Source: Synergistaceae bacterium (lineage in GTDB: Bacteria > Synergistota > Synergistia > Synergistales > Synergistaceae). From it: a stretch of 38,039 bases of DNA. Position 1 is the stretch's first letter, and the number at the start of each line of letters is the position of its first letter. The position numbers and the translations under genes are program-made. Positions 16,496-25,178 of this stretch are shown piece after piece. Location of the stretch: assembly GCA_031258255.1 (NCBI GenBank), contig JAIRNC010000026.1, positions 1 through 38,039 on the forward strand, written 5' to 3'. The notes beneath the pieces were generated by a model. The model worked only from the letters and a program-made list of their open reading frames with translations, made no database searches and was not told where the DNA came from.

Positions 16496-16556
16496 GACGC
16501 CTGTTCACTGCGTTCGCTCGAAGAATCTTGGCGTCTTGCGCGAAGCCAAGACAGGC
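16496..16556. terminator. Hairpin region between convergent gltS and araC-type gene
   Basis: The stem CTTGGC/GCCAAG (about 16527-16552) and flanking GCCTG/CAGGC words can fold between the two convergent genes. No T run follows, so termination here is an inference. Confidence 0.35.
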
Positions 16557-17503
16557 TAAGTGTCGTATCTCCTTTTGTTCCCGGGATTCTTGATTTTCAC
16601 GTACTCGCTTGGCGTTACGCCGTAGGTGTTTCTAAAAATTGCCGCGAAGTGGCCGGGATGCTTATAGCCCACGCCCCGGGCGATTGAGTAAAGCGGTTCG
16701 TCGCTGTTCTCTATTTTGCGCAAAGCCTCTGCCATGCGGATCTTTTGCGCGTAATCGTGAATAGTGCAGCCATAAGCCGTTATAAAGTCGCTATGCAACT
16801 TCGCTTCGCTGGCGCTCACCAATCTGGACAGCTCCGCCATTGTGGGAGGATCTGAAATCCGAGTTTTTATTATATTCATGACGCGATCCATATATTTGAT
16901 ATCTGCAAGCGAAAGATGTTTTAAACTTTCTTTTTGCTTGTTTTTTGCGAGGTCGCTGTGCGCGAGTAAATATATAACCTCCGATATTTTATTTTCGTAG
17001 TAAAATTTCTGGTCAAAATCTCTCTTAATAGCGCGCTTTATCTGTCCGAAAACCAGCGGGAGTTCTGGATCGTGAACATTTGTCCCTAACGTCATGCCCG
17101 AATCGCCGGAACCGGGGGAAACTCTCGAAGATATGCCAGTCTGCAACGATATGAAAAAATCTTCGTCGATTACGATCCTGGTTCCACGAACGGGGATGTC
17201 CGGCAGAAATATAAGTTCGCCTTCAACGTCCTGTCCCCTGTTGACGCTGACGCCGATTCCAATCTGAATTTCGGCGCCGCCGTATTCCCTGTAGGTTGCG
17301 CCTACGGAATCGAGACATAATATCTCCACAAATTTAGCCGGCGTGAAATGGCGCCTTATCCAAGGACGCCGGAAGCGAAAATCCATGTCCTCTATTAAAA
17401 ATCTGTCATCGAATGAAATTTGTTTAATCTGACCAACTAAATCGTCGCTACGGCCACGCACGGAACCCAAGCGAGAGAAAATATCTTCCCTGTCGCCGTT
17501 CAC
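16556..17503 (-). CDS. AraC-family transcriptional regulator
   Basis: The product is 315 residues from GTG 17503, preferred over GTG 17512 because GGAGG lies 8 bases before it. The last 100 residues are a double helix-turn-helix of AraC type: ...PPTMAELSRLVSASEAKLHS, then RMAEALRKIENSDEPLYSIA and RGVGYKHPGHFAAIFRNTYG with the closing TPSEYVK. The N-terminal part is not a recognisable cupin by eye; the whole resembles the PchR subgroup. The gene faces the transport operon and lies divergent to the DUF4198 gene, so either may be its target. The inducer is unknown. Confidence 0.88.
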   Translation of the reverse strand: MNGDREDIFSRLGSVRGRSDDLVGQIKQISFDDRFLIEDMDFRFRRPWIRRHFTPAKFVEILCLDSVGATYREYGGAEIQIGIGVSVNRGQDVEGELIFLPDIPVRGTRIVIDEDFFISLQTGISSRVSPGSGDSGMTLGTNVHDPELPLVFGQIKRAIKRDFDQKFYYENKISEVIYLLAHSDLAKNKQKESLKHLSLADIKYMDRVMNIIKTRISDPPTMAELSRLVSASEAKLHSDFITAYGCTIHDYAQKIRMAEALRKIENSDEPLYSIARGVGYKHPGHFAAIFRNTYGVTPSEYVKIKNPGNKRRYDT

Positions 17504-17568
17504 TGAGAACACCTCCCTGCCTGCTAATTTTCAGTGAAAATCTGTCAAAAAAATCATTTTCTCATTTC

Positions 17569-17598
17569 TTGCCTTGCCAATTTCACTCACATTATAAT
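17569..17598 (+). promoter_or_regulatory. Sigma-70 promoter for the DUF4198-like gene
   Basis: TTGCCT (17569-17574), an 18-base spacer and a perfect TATAAT (17593-17598) lie 127 bases before the start of the next gene. The leader contains an AGGAGGGGC block (17634-17646) and a later AGGAGG that is the true ribosome site. No known riboswitch was recognised in the leader. Confidence 0.6.
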
Positions 17599-17724
17599 AC
17601 CATAAAGTTTGTGTAAAAAAACAAATTTAGGCAAAGGAGGGGCACCCCGCGTAAGCGCTTTATCAGGAAGTATTTGTCAGGTAATGCCGGCAATGAAAAT
17701 CTTGATTTTTAGGAGGCTGTCAGA

Positions 17725-18741
17725 ATGAGTAATTTAGGTAAAAAGGCCGCTGTCGCGATTTTGTCGCTTTTCTTCGCTATTTCTTCTATCTCTGCGGCGC
17801 TTGCCCACAATTTCACCCTGGTTCCCGACAAATTCGGCGTATCCGTGGGAGAAAGCACCGGTATCGCCGCGACATTCACTCATGAAATAGGGAAAGGCCA
17901 GTACCCGGTATTCGGACTGACGAAAGAGCATACCGACCCATTCGAGGCAAAATATGTCGGCGTATATGACGGTCCGTTTGTCATATCGGCTGACATAAGT
18001 TCGGCATCCTTTAAAGTCCATTACAACGACGGCCAGGAAACTCAAATTCCAGAGAGCAGTTTCAGTCCATACGATTTGGATAAAGGGGAAATCACCGATG
18101 CCCGAATATCTGACTCCGATCACGCGTCATTCCTCGTCACTCAGGCTGGCACCGCGGCAGTGGCGGGAGATATAAAAATGACGCTTTATGTAGGAGTTAT
18201 GACTATGGGTGTCTCTTTCCCCGGTGAAAATGTTGCGTACAGCAAGACGTTTTTGAACCTCACAAACGACGGCATGGCGACGAAGAGATTCGGCGGCGAC
18301 GATGTTCTGGAGGTAGTTTTCGCGGAAGAAGTTCCCCAAGGCGGAATAAAGGCTGGCGACACCGTTAAATTCAAAGTGCTGTTTAAAGGCAGCCCGCTTG
18401 CAGGTGAGTCCGTTCATGCCACCTATATAGGGGCGGAAGCCACTTATGGGGGGCCCGGAGAGGGCTGGGTCAATGATAGCGAGGGAGGGGAAGCTACGAC
18501 TGACGGCGATGGTTTTGTGAGCTTCACTTTTGACCATGCCTCGGGCTGGCTCGTTGGCGTGGAATATGAGGACAAATCGGACGACGACAAAGGATATGTC
18601 GGCGTTGCCATGTTCAACGTCGCCTCCAAAGGCAGCGGCGGCTCAGGCAGTTCAGGCGGCTGCGACGCGGGACTGGGCGCGGTCTTGTCTCTATCATGCC
18701 TGACGGTAATCTCAGCCGCTTTAAGGAAGAAGCGCGGATAA
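17725..18741 (+). CDS. Secreted DUF4198-like protein with a Synergist-CTERM sorting tail
   Basis: The product is 338 residues, with an AGGAGG site before ATG 17725. A signal peptide (about 1-27, ending SAALAHNF) is followed by a DUF4198-type region: HNFTLVPDKFGVSVGESTGI, ...VMTMGVSFPGENVAYSKTFL and ATTDGDGFVSFTFDHASGWL. Members of this family are periplasmic or surface proteins often linked to nickel or cobalt uptake (NikK-like). The end is a Ser/Gly linker, GGCDAG, a hydrophobic stretch and RKKRG. That matches the Synergist-CTERM pattern, in which the tail is processed for surface anchoring by an unidentified sorting enzyme. This tail is the best taxonomic marker of the window. Metal binding is only inferred from the family. 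Confidence 0.8.
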   Translation: MSNLGKKAAVAILSLFFAISSISAALAHNFTLVPDKFGVSVGESTGIAATFTHEIGKGQYPVFGLTKEHTDPFEAKYVGVYDGPFVISADISSASFKVHYNDGQETQIPESSFSPYDLDKGEITDARISDSDHASFLVTQAGTAAVAGDIKMTLYVGVMTMGVSFPGENVAYSKTFLNLTNDGMATKRFGGDDVLEVVFAEEVPQGGIKAGDTVKFKVLFKGSPLAGESVHATYIGAEATYGGPGEGWVNDSEGGEATTDGDGFVSFTFDHASGWLVGVEYEDKSDDDKGYVGVAMFNVASKGSGGSGSSGGCDAGLGAVLSLSCLTVISAALRKKRG

Positions 18742-18784
18742 GGCTATACAGTGACAGGCGAGGTCATCCGAGCGCGTTGATGTT

Positions 18785-18890
18785 TTATACCGATTTGCAA
18801 TCAGGGGCCTAAAGTTAAAAGATTATAATCGCTGTGTCTATGCGCCACGAGACGCATCATTAACGCCCGATTGAAATCGAATTGGCATTA
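18785..18890. repeat. Intergenic repeat, copy 1 (about 105 bp)
   Basis: This stretch aligns with 33015-33116 over its whole length with few gaps. Shared blocks include ATCAnGGGCCTnAAG, GCCACnAGACGCnTCATnAAC and CGCCCGATTGAAATC. Its ends are imperfect inverted repeats of each other (CCGATTTGCAATCAGGGG against CGCCCGATTGAAATCGAATTGG), so it may be a small non-autonomous element or a structured RNA. Confidence 0.7.
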
Positions 18891-18908
18891 CACACGCCCG
18901 GCGGTCTC

Positions 18909-18945
18909 GCCTCTGTTTGCTGTCGCCATCAAGCAAAAACAGAGA
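18909..18945. terminator. Hairpin between the DUF4198-like gene and the HPt gene
   Basis: CTCTGTTTGCT and AGCAAAAACAGAG form an 11-bp stem with a two-base bulge around a 10-base loop. It lies between the convergent genes at 17725 and 18995 and may terminate both; there is no clean T tract. Confidence 0.35.
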
Positions 18946-18994
18946 GCAACGGCCCTCGATTACATTGTGCGTCACGATCAGCCGTCTTTAGAAA

Positions 18995-19363
18995 CTACTC
19001 CATATTGACCCCGGCGCGGACCTCGTCGAGGGCGCGGTCTAGCTCGCTCGAAAAATTTTCCATCGCGCCTTCCAGTTCCGGAGTGACGCTCCCGGACTTG
19101 CAAATTGTCTCGACGGCGAGGCTCGCCGCGTGGAGCGCGTCCGCGCCCAGATTGCCGCCTAGCCCCTTCATGGTATGCGCCAGGTGATAAGCGCCCTCTA
19201 AGTCTTTTTCGTCAATCGCCGCGCGCAGCTTACCGTAAAAATCCGAGTAGTCTGCCAGGAAGCGGGCCAAGAGTTTCTCATACAGTTTTTTGTTGCTGCC
19301 CAGCCTCGCCAGGGCATCTTTTACGTTAAAAGCCGATCCGCCGCTGCTGCCATCTCCCATCAT
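18995..19363 (-). CDS. Stand-alone HPt (histidine phosphotransfer) protein
   Basis: The product is 122 residues. An AAGGGG site lies about 7 bases before ATG 19363. It is a four-helix Hpt domain with the phospho-histidine motif AYHLAHTMKGLGGNLGADAL near residues 68-87; the acceptor is the histidine in AHTMKG. Before it is the helix ...LYEKLLARFLADYSDFYGKL that packs against the active site. HPt proteins shuttle phosphate from the receiver of a hybrid kinase to a final response regulator in the cytoplasm. The two hybrid kinases at 4383 and 6748 lack HPt domains, so it is their natural candidate partner. It is divergent from mreB and convergent to the DUF4198-like gene. Confidence 0.9.
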   Translation of the reverse strand: MMGDGSSGGSAFNVKDALARLGSNKKLYEKLLARFLADYSDFYGKLRAAIDEKDLEGAYHLAHTMKGLGGNLGADALHAASLAVETICKSGSVTPELEGAMENFSSELDRALDEVRAGVNME

Positions 19364-19463
19364 ACCCAGCCCCCCTTATGCTGCCGCTTGCCTACCTATA
19401 CAAAGTATACCATTAGCCTCCGCAGTTTGGACGTCCCGGAAATTTTTCCGCGAAATCCGCCAG

Positions 19464-19490
19464 TTGAAACTGAATATGTGATACTATACT
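19464..19490 (+). promoter_or_regulatory. Possible promoter for the mreB run
   Basis: TTGAAA (19464-19469) and TATACT (19485-19490) are separated by 15 bases, shorter than ideal, 58 bases upstream of mreB. It is the only reasonable pair before this long gene series. Confidence 0.35.
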
Positions 19491-19547
19491 CGATACGGAG
19501 TCCATTGTCTCCACTGGTTGATTTGTGCGGAAAGCGAGGCAGTATGC

Positions 19548-20603
19548 ATGTTTAAATTTTTGTCCGGCCTCTTTAGCCGGGATATAGGCATAGATCTGGG
19601 CAGCGCGAATATCGTGGTCTACGTCAAGGGCAAGGGCATCACCATAGACGAGCCGTCGGTGCTCGCCGTGAGGAAGGTCGGAAGCAAGGGCAAGAAGGAA
19701 GTCATCGCTTTCGGGCATCCAGCGAAGAGGATGATAGGCAAGACGCCGCTGGGCATAGAGACGGTGCGCCCCCTTCAACACGGGGTCATCGCCGATTTCG
19801 ACATGACGGAGCAGATGGTCGGACATTACATGTCCGGCGCTAATCAGAGACGCCGTCTGTTCGCGCACCCGAGGGTCGCCATCTGCGTCCCTGCCTGCGT
19901 CACAGAGGTTGAAAAGCGCGCCGTGGTGGACGCGACGCTCGGTGCCGGCGCCAGGGAGGCTTTCGTCGTCGAGGAGCCCCTTGCGGCCGCGCTCGGGACA
20001 GGGCTGCCCATAAACGAGCCTCGGGGCAACATGGTCGTGGACATCGGCGGCGGCACGAGCGAGGTCGCCGTCCTGTCGCTTGGGGGCGTCGTCATAAGCA
20101 ACTCGCTCCGCACGGCGGGAGACGACCTCGACAACGCCATAATCGCGATGATGCGCCAGAATTACACGCTGTCGATCGGCGACAGCACGGCGGAAGAGGT
20201 CAAATTCAACATCGGCTCCGTCATCCCTCTGGAGGAAGAGCTGGAGATGGAGGTCAAGGGGCGCGACCTGATGGATGGCCTGCCGAAGGTGGTCAAGGTC
20301 TCCTCCGTGGAAGTCAGAGAGGCGATCGAGCCCATTATCCTCCGCATAGAGGACATGCTACGTTACGCGGTCGAACAGACCCCCCCTGAACTCGTCAAGG
20401 ACATAGTGGATCAAGGGCTTGTGCTCACCGGCGGCAGCTCCCAGCTCAGAGGGCTCAGCGCCCGCTTCTCCGATGTCATGAATGTTCCGGTTCACATGGC
20501 CGAACAGCCCCTCTATTCGGTAGCCATCGGCCTGGGCAAACTCTTGGAGACTGTCGATAAGGGGGATAAAATAGCCGTGACGGTCGATCACTCGACGGTG
20601 TAG
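19548..20603 (+). CDS. mreB: Rod shape-determining actin homologue MreB
   Basis: The product is 351 residues from ATG 19548 (GAGG about 8 bases upstream). MreB polymerises under the membrane and guides the elongation machinery. Actin-fold motifs are clear: phosphate 1 DIGIDLGSANIVVYVKGKGI, phosphate 2 MVVDIGGGTSEVAVLSLGGV, the adenosine motif GLVLTGGSSQLRG, and a short amphipathic N-terminus MFKFLSGLF that can bind the membrane. It opens a same-strand series running without large gaps to smc. mreC follows after 14 bases. Confidence 0.97.
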   Translation: MFKFLSGLFSRDIGIDLGSANIVVYVKGKGITIDEPSVLAVRKVGSKGKKEVIAFGHPAKRMIGKTPLGIETVRPLQHGVIADFDMTEQMVGHYMSGANQRRRLFAHPRVAICVPACVTEVEKRAVVDATLGAGAREAFVVEEPLAAALGTGLPINEPRGNMVVDIGGGTSEVAVLSLGGVVISNSLRTAGDDLDNAIIAMMRQNYTLSIGDSTAEEVKFNIGSVIPLEEELEMEVKGRDLMDGLPKVVKVSSVEVREAIEPIILRIEDMLRYAVEQTPPELVKDIVDQGLVLTGGSSQLRGLSARFSDVMNVPVHMAEQPLYSVAIGLGKLLETVDKGDKIAVTVDHSTV

Positions 20604-20617
20604 GAACACTCGCCGTC

Positions 20618-21406
20618 ATGGTGAGTAAGCTCAACCCGATCCTGGTAAACACGCTTCTCGCTTTTCTATGCGGCCTGTTGTTGCTTTGGTCGTCGACCGC
20701 GTTCCCGGGCCCTGTCAGGGCGATGGTGGACAGATGGGGGGCTGCGCTCTACTTCCCGGAGCTCCCCGCTTTGGAGCTGAGGACTCTGGTGCAAGTGGCG
20801 AACAACTGGGTGATGGAGAGAAAGACCCTCCAGGCACGCAACAGCGAGCTTGAGCTGGAGAACCTGGCGCTGCGCACCGCGTTACAGCGGGCGCTGGCCC
20901 CGGAACCCCTTGTCGCTTCGGAGATTATAGGGGCCAGGGTGACGCTCAGGTATCCTGACGCGTGGTGGAAGGAGATAAGGGTCAACAGGGGCGCCGGACA
21001 CGGCGTCCGCGTCGGCGCGCCGGCACTGTCGGACGGCTTTATCATAGGGAAGGTCGTGCGGGTGGGCGCGGACTACGCCTGGATCGAGCTCGTCACATCG
21101 TCGTCTTTCCTCCTGGCGGCGGTCGTTGACGACACGTGGGATCTCGGGGTGATAAACGGCGACGACAGGGGAAACATCTGGTTGCTCTACACCCCTCCCG
21201 AGAAGGAGTTCCAGCGCGGCATGATAATCTCCACCGCCCTTGTCGGCGACTATCTCCCGCCAGGCATTCCCATAGGGAAGATCTGGGGGCAGGGGGAGCT
21301 GAGGGACGGCTTTATGCCCCAGAAGGTGGTATCAGGCGCGCATCTCACCCAGCTCTATACCGTTCAGATACTCCTCACGGGCGGCGCGGGAGGCGTCTCG
21401 GATTGA
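20618..21406 (+). CDS. mreC: Rod shape-determining protein MreC
   Basis: The product is 262 residues. One membrane helix (about 8-27, ILVNTLLAFLCGLLLLWSST) is followed by a coiled-coil (WVMERKTLQARNSELELENL) and the two beta domains (IRVNRGAGHGVRVGAPALSD, then GFIIGKVVRVG). MreC is the periplasmic scaffold linking MreB to PBP2. The ribosome site is weak. Its stop overlaps the mreD start by 4 bases. Confidence 0.94.
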   Translation: MVSKLNPILVNTLLAFLCGLLLLWSSTAFPGPVRAMVDRWGAALYFPELPALELRTLVQVANNWVMERKTLQARNSELELENLALRTALQRALAPEPLVASEIIGARVTLRYPDAWWKEIRVNRGAGHGVRVGAPALSDGFIIGKVVRVGADYAWIELVTSSSFLLAAVVDDTWDLGVINGDDRGNIWLLYTPPEKEFQRGMIISTALVGDYLPPGIPIGKIWGQGELRDGFMPQKVVSGAHLTQLYTVQILLTGGAGGVSD

Positions 21407-21873
21407 TCGCGTCGGTGCTAGCGTGGCTCCTTCAGGATTTCTTGCAGGTTCTCGTCACGAGCCTGATCCTGACCCCGGAAATTTTCTTGCTCGTCTCGCT
21501 CTATAAGCTCGTCTCAGGGCCGACGCAGCAGAGGCGGGCGGCGAAGTGGATCTGGTTCGTGTTCTGCGGCGGGGTGCTGTGGGATCTCCGCTGGGCCTCC
21601 GTCCCCGGGATGAGCGGGCTTTTGAACGTAGCGGCCCTCGCTGCCGTATGCTGGATATGGGACAGGACGCCGGCCGGAGGCAGGGGCACGGTGCTCTTCG
21701 CGGCAGCGGCTGGGGGGGCGCACCTCTTCTCGGGGGTCGTTCACTACCTTGCATGGGCCTCGCCAGGGCAGGCGGCGATGCGCACATTCGCTATCCAGCA
21801 GCTCCTCATGATACCGGTGCTCGTCCTGCTCTGCGCGATATACGCCTTTAAGGCCTCGAAGACGCATGTATAA
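21403..21873 (+). CDS. mreD: Rod shape-determining membrane protein MreD
   Basis: The product is 156 residues starting at TTG 21403, which overlaps the mreC stop; GGAGG lies 9 bases upstream. GTG 21415 is an alternative start. Five hydrophobic segments and the position between mreC and mrdA identify it, since MreD sequences are poorly conserved. Features such as GGVLWDLRWASVPGMSGLLN resemble the family's central GLLxDL region. It works in the inner membrane with MreC and RodA-PBP2. Confidence 0.85.
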   Translation: MIASVLAWLLQDFLQVLVTSLILTPEIFLLVSLYKLVSGPTQQRRAAKWIWFVFCGGVLWDLRWASVPGMSGLLNVAALAAVCWIWDRTPAGGRGTVLFAAAAGGAHLFSGVVHYLAWASPGQAAMRTFAIQQLLMIPVLVLLCAIYAFKASKTHV

Positions 21874-23602
21874 CGGCCTCGAACGCATCGACCTGGACAA
21901 ACGGCTCCTCTACGTCCGCAACATATTCATATTCTCCCTCTCGTTCCTCGTCATGGGCCTGGTCTACTTCCAGTTAGTGAGGGCGGACGAATACGTGGAG
22001 CTGGCGAGCGGGAACAGGCTTCGTATGATCCGGCTGCTGCCTCCCAGGGGGAACATATACGACGCAAGCGGCGTCCCCCTCGCGGTAAACGTCCGCACCT
22101 TCGACATCAAGAGCTATCCGATGGATCTGAGGAGCGACGAGAGCTTCGGCAGCGTGGCCTCGCTCTTCGCCAGGCACGGGATCCCGATGACGCCGGACTC
22201 CCTGAAGGAGAGCGTCGAAAAGCAGTACGTGGCGCCGTACCGCGCCGTCTCCGTTGCCACGAACCTGACGCTGGCGCAGGTCTCCGATTTGGTGATGGAC
22301 CCCGGCTTCTCTCAGGCGCTCTTTCCGTCTCCTGTCTGGCGCAGGATCTACCCTGTCGGTTCCCTGATGGCCCACGTGATCGGCTATGTCGGCGAAATTA
22401 CGAGGGAAGACCTGGAGACTCAGCGCGACCCGTACTATCAAGCTGGGGACATCGTCGGCAAAAGCGGCATAGAGGCGATGTACGAGGAACAGCTCCGGGG
22501 CGCCGTGGGCGACCAGGTGGTGGAGGTAGACTCCCGAGGGCGGAGGCTCCGCGACGTGAACTACAACGACCCTCTCAAGGGCAGCGACATAAGGCTGACG
22601 ATCGACACGGCGACACAGAGGGAGGCCGCACGGATCATGGAGGGGAAACGCGGCGCGCTGGTGGCGATGGACGTGAGCGACGGGGCGGTGAAAGCCTTCT
22701 TCTCGTCCCCTGCCTATGACCCGAATCCGCTGACGTGGGGGATATCGAGCAAGGAGTGGTCGGCGCTCCTGGGCGACAAAAACCTGCCCATGATGAACAG
22801 GGTCATGAGCGGATCGTATCCGCCCGGCTCGCCGTTCAAGGTCGTCACCGCCGCCGCCGCGCTGATGGAGAACACCGCTGACACCAGGACGTCGTTCTTC
22901 TGCCCAGGCAGCTTTCAACTGGGCAACCAGACGTTCCGTTGCTGGCGGAGGAGCGGACATGGCCGGGAGTCCTTGATCGGCGCGCTCAGGGACTCCTGCG
23001 ACGTCTATTTTTACCAGATCGGCGTCAAGGTCGGCATCGACAAGCTCACGAAGTGGGCAAGGGAGCTGGGCGTCGGCGAGCGGACGGGGATCGACCTGCC
23101 GGGGGAGTCTCGCGGCACCATAGCCGGCAGGGAGTGGAAGCGCTCGCGCCGCAAGGAGGCTTGGTATCAGGGGGATACGGTGAACTACTCCATAGGGCAG
23201 GGATTTCTCCTGATGACGCCGCTCCAGCTGGCGCGGATGTACGCCGCTTTCGCGAACGACGGCAGCCTCGTGACGCCCCGCCTGAACGCCGAAAAACTGC
23301 CTGAGATGACCCCGGTCAAGATAACGAAGGCCCACATGGATTCCATAAAGACCGGCCTGCGCGAGGTAGTCAGGGTAGGCACGGGCCGCGTGGCTGGGCG
23401 TTACGGGGTGGATGTGGCGGGCAAGACCGGCACGGCGCAGAACCCTCACGGTGAGGATCACGCCTGGTTCGTTGGGTACGCTCCCGCGAACGACCCCAAG
23501 TACGTCGCGGCCGTGCTGGTGGAGGGCGGGGGGTCAGGCTCATCGGTCGCCGGCCCTCTTGTGGGGCAGATGCTGGCGTACCTCGTCGAACACGAGAAAT
23601 AA
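21866..23602 (+). CDS. mrdA: Penicillin-binding protein 2 (elongasome transpeptidase)
   Basis: The product is 578 residues. One membrane anchor lies at about 17-38. The dimerisation domain (RLLPPRGNIYDASGVPLAVN) is followed by the transpeptidase with S322-P-F-K325, SCD at 377-379 (the form usual in PBP2) and K520-T-G. PBP2 crosslinks new peptidoglycan along the rod with RodA as glycosyltransferase partner; rodA is seven kilobases or less downstream, in the same run. The gene overlaps mreD by 8 bases. Confidence 0.96.
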   Translation: MYNGLERIDLDKRLLYVRNIFIFSLSFLVMGLVYFQLVRADEYVELASGNRLRMIRLLPPRGNIYDASGVPLAVNVRTFDIKSYPMDLRSDESFGSVASLFARHGIPMTPDSLKESVEKQYVAPYRAVSVATNLTLAQVSDLVMDPGFSQALFPSPVWRRIYPVGSLMAHVIGYVGEITREDLETQRDPYYQAGDIVGKSGIEAMYEEQLRGAVGDQVVEVDSRGRRLRDVNYNDPLKGSDIRLTIDTATQREAARIMEGKRGALVAMDVSDGAVKAFFSSPAYDPNPLTWGISSKEWSALLGDKNLPMMNRVMSGSYPPGSPFKVVTAAAALMENTADTRTSFFCPGSFQLGNQTFRCWRRSGHGRESLIGALRDSCDVYFYQIGVKVGIDKLTKWARELGVGERTGIDLPGESRGTIAGREWKRSRRKEAWYQGDTVNYSIGQGFLLMTPLQLARMYAAFANDGSLVTPRLNAEKLPEMTPVKITKAHMDSIKTGLREVVRVGTGRVAGRYGVDVAGKTGTAQNPHGEDHAWFVGYAPANDPKYVAAVLVEGGGSGSSVAGPLVGQMLAYLVEHEK

Positions 23603-23635
23603 GGAACCATCCTTACTCATAGGGGGAGACTCGCT

Positions 23636-24322
23636 TTGATAAAATTAAAGGGTATGTACGACTCAATGCTAAGGTGTATTATATCCGAGGATATGGACGC
23701 CAGTGATTTTTCGAAGGAGTTTGACGAGGTGCGCGGCAAGGGGAGGCGATTCCTGCCAGGCGCGAAGGTGGTTCTGGACTTCGGCGCGCGCCCGTTGTCA
23801 GAGGGGCTGATCCGCGATATCATGACGGATCTCATTTGGCCCGCCGGGATGTACGTGGCGGCGTGGATTACCTACGACGCGGCCACGCAGGATCTCCTCA
23901 AGAGGATCGGCCTGCCGACGTCGGAGCCGGCGCCCAGCGTACGGGCGAACGAGCGGGCGGCGGGCGGGGCGCTTTTCCTGCAACGGTCGCTTCGGTCGGG
24001 GCAGCGGGTGGAGCACTCAGGGGACGTCATAGTGGCAGGGCACGTAAACGACGGGGCGGAGATCCTGGCAGGGGGACACGTTACGGTGCTGGGCCGTCTC
24101 AGCGGGCTCGTCCACGCCGGATATAACGGGGACGAGACGGCGTCCGTCGTCGTGAGGTCGCTGGAGGCGCGCCAGGTCAGGATAGGCACTAAGATCGGCT
24201 CGCTGGACAGGGACGAGCGCTGGTGGGGCAAGATGGTGATCGTCAGGGTCAACGAGGGGTCGGTGTTCATAGACTACTGGCCCATGATAAAGAGCGACAG
24301 CCGCGATGAAAGCGCCGGTTAG
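23636..24322 (+). CDS. minC: Septum site-determining protein MinC
   Basis: The product is 228 residues from TTG 23636, with AGGGGGAG 7 bases upstream; ATG 23654 lacks a site. The C-terminal half is the right-handed beta-helix that binds MinD (LRSGQRVEHSGDVIVAGHVN, then GAEILAGGHVTVLGRLSGLVHAG). The N-terminal half is a diverged MinC_N. MinC blocks FtsZ assembly away from midcell. It is followed by minD and minE. Confidence 0.93.
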   Translation: MIKLKGMYDSMLRCIISEDMDASDFSKEFDEVRGKGRRFLPGAKVVLDFGARPLSEGLIRDIMTDLIWPAGMYVAAWITYDAATQDLLKRIGLPTSEPAPSVRANERAAGGALFLQRSLRSGQRVEHSGDVIVAGHVNDGAEILAGGHVTVLGRLSGLVHAGYNGDETASVVVRSLEARQVRIGTKIGSLDRDERWWGKMVIVRVNEGSVFIDYWPMIKSDSRDESAG

Positions 24323-24361
24323 ACGGCGATAATTTTCTGGTCTCACCAGGGAGGAGTATAG

Positions 24362-25165
24362 ATGACAGCGCGAGTGATCGTAGTGACCTCCGGAAAGGGC
24401 GGGGTCGGCAAGACGACGGCCACGGCGAACCTTGCCGCCGCACTGGCTAACATGGGCAAGAGAGTTGTGGCGGTCGACGGAGACGTGGGCCTGAGAAACC
24501 TGGACGTGATAATGGGCTTGGAGAACCGCATCGTGTACACGCTCATCGACGCGCTTGAGGGGACGTGCAGGCTGAACCAGACCTTCATCCGCGACAAGCG
24601 CATCGAGAACCTTTTCATGATACCGACCGCGCAGTCCAGGACAAAGGACGCCGTCACCGCTGAACAGATGATCGAGGTCTGCGGCGAGCTGCGCAAGGAG
24701 TTCGACTACGTGTTGATCGACAGCCCTGCCGGCATAGAGGCCGGTTTCAGGAACTCAGCTGCCGGCGCTGACGAGGCGCTGGTGGTGACGACGCCGGAGG
24801 TGTCGGCGGTGCGCGACGCGGACAGGATAATCGGGCTCCTGGAGTCCATGGACAAATCCCCGATCCGGCTCATCGTGAACCGAATACGCCCTCACATGGT
24901 CAAGAAGGGCGATATGCTGGGTGTCTCTGACGTGTTGGATATCCTGGCCATAGACCTGATTGGCATGGTGCCGGACGACGAGGCGGTGGTGACCAGCTCC
25001 AACAAGGGAGAGCCTCTCGTCTTATCCCAGTCCACCCCTGCCGGCATCGCGTTCAGGAACATAGCCTCCAGGATAGAGGGCAAGGACGTGCCGTTCATGA
25101 ACCTCGACGCGACCGACTCCGGCGGGTTGTTCGGAATAATAAGGCGCGCCATTCTGGGCCACTAG
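24362..25165 (+). CDS. minD: Septum site-determining ATPase MinD
   Basis: The product is 267 residues with the deviant Walker A motif VVTSGKGGVGKTTATANLAA, then DGDVGLRNLDVIMGLENRIV, and Walker B YVLIDSPAGIE. It ends in an amphipathic membrane-targeting helix (LFGIIRRAILGH). MinD binds ATP, sits on the inner membrane, recruits MinC and is released by MinE. An AGGGAGGAGT site precedes ATG 24362. Confidence 0.97.
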   Translation: MTARVIVVTSGKGGVGKTTATANLAAALANMGKRVVAVDGDVGLRNLDVIMGLENRIVYTLIDALEGTCRLNQTFIRDKRIENLFMIPTAQSRTKDAVTAEQMIEVCGELRKEFDYVLIDSPAGIEAGFRNSAAGADEALVVTTPEVSAVRDADRIIGLLESMDKSPIRLIVNRIRPHMVKKGDMLGVSDVLDILAIDLIGMVPDDEAVVTSSNKGEPLVLSQSTPAGIAFRNIASRIEGKDVPFMNLDATDSGGLFGIIRRAILGH

Positions 25166-25178
25166 GGGGGACGATCAG

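Noticed and set aside
21974-23461. A 495-codon minus-strand frame opposite mrdA
   Set aside because: Shadow of the PBP2 gene caused by high GC content; composition is not protein-like.
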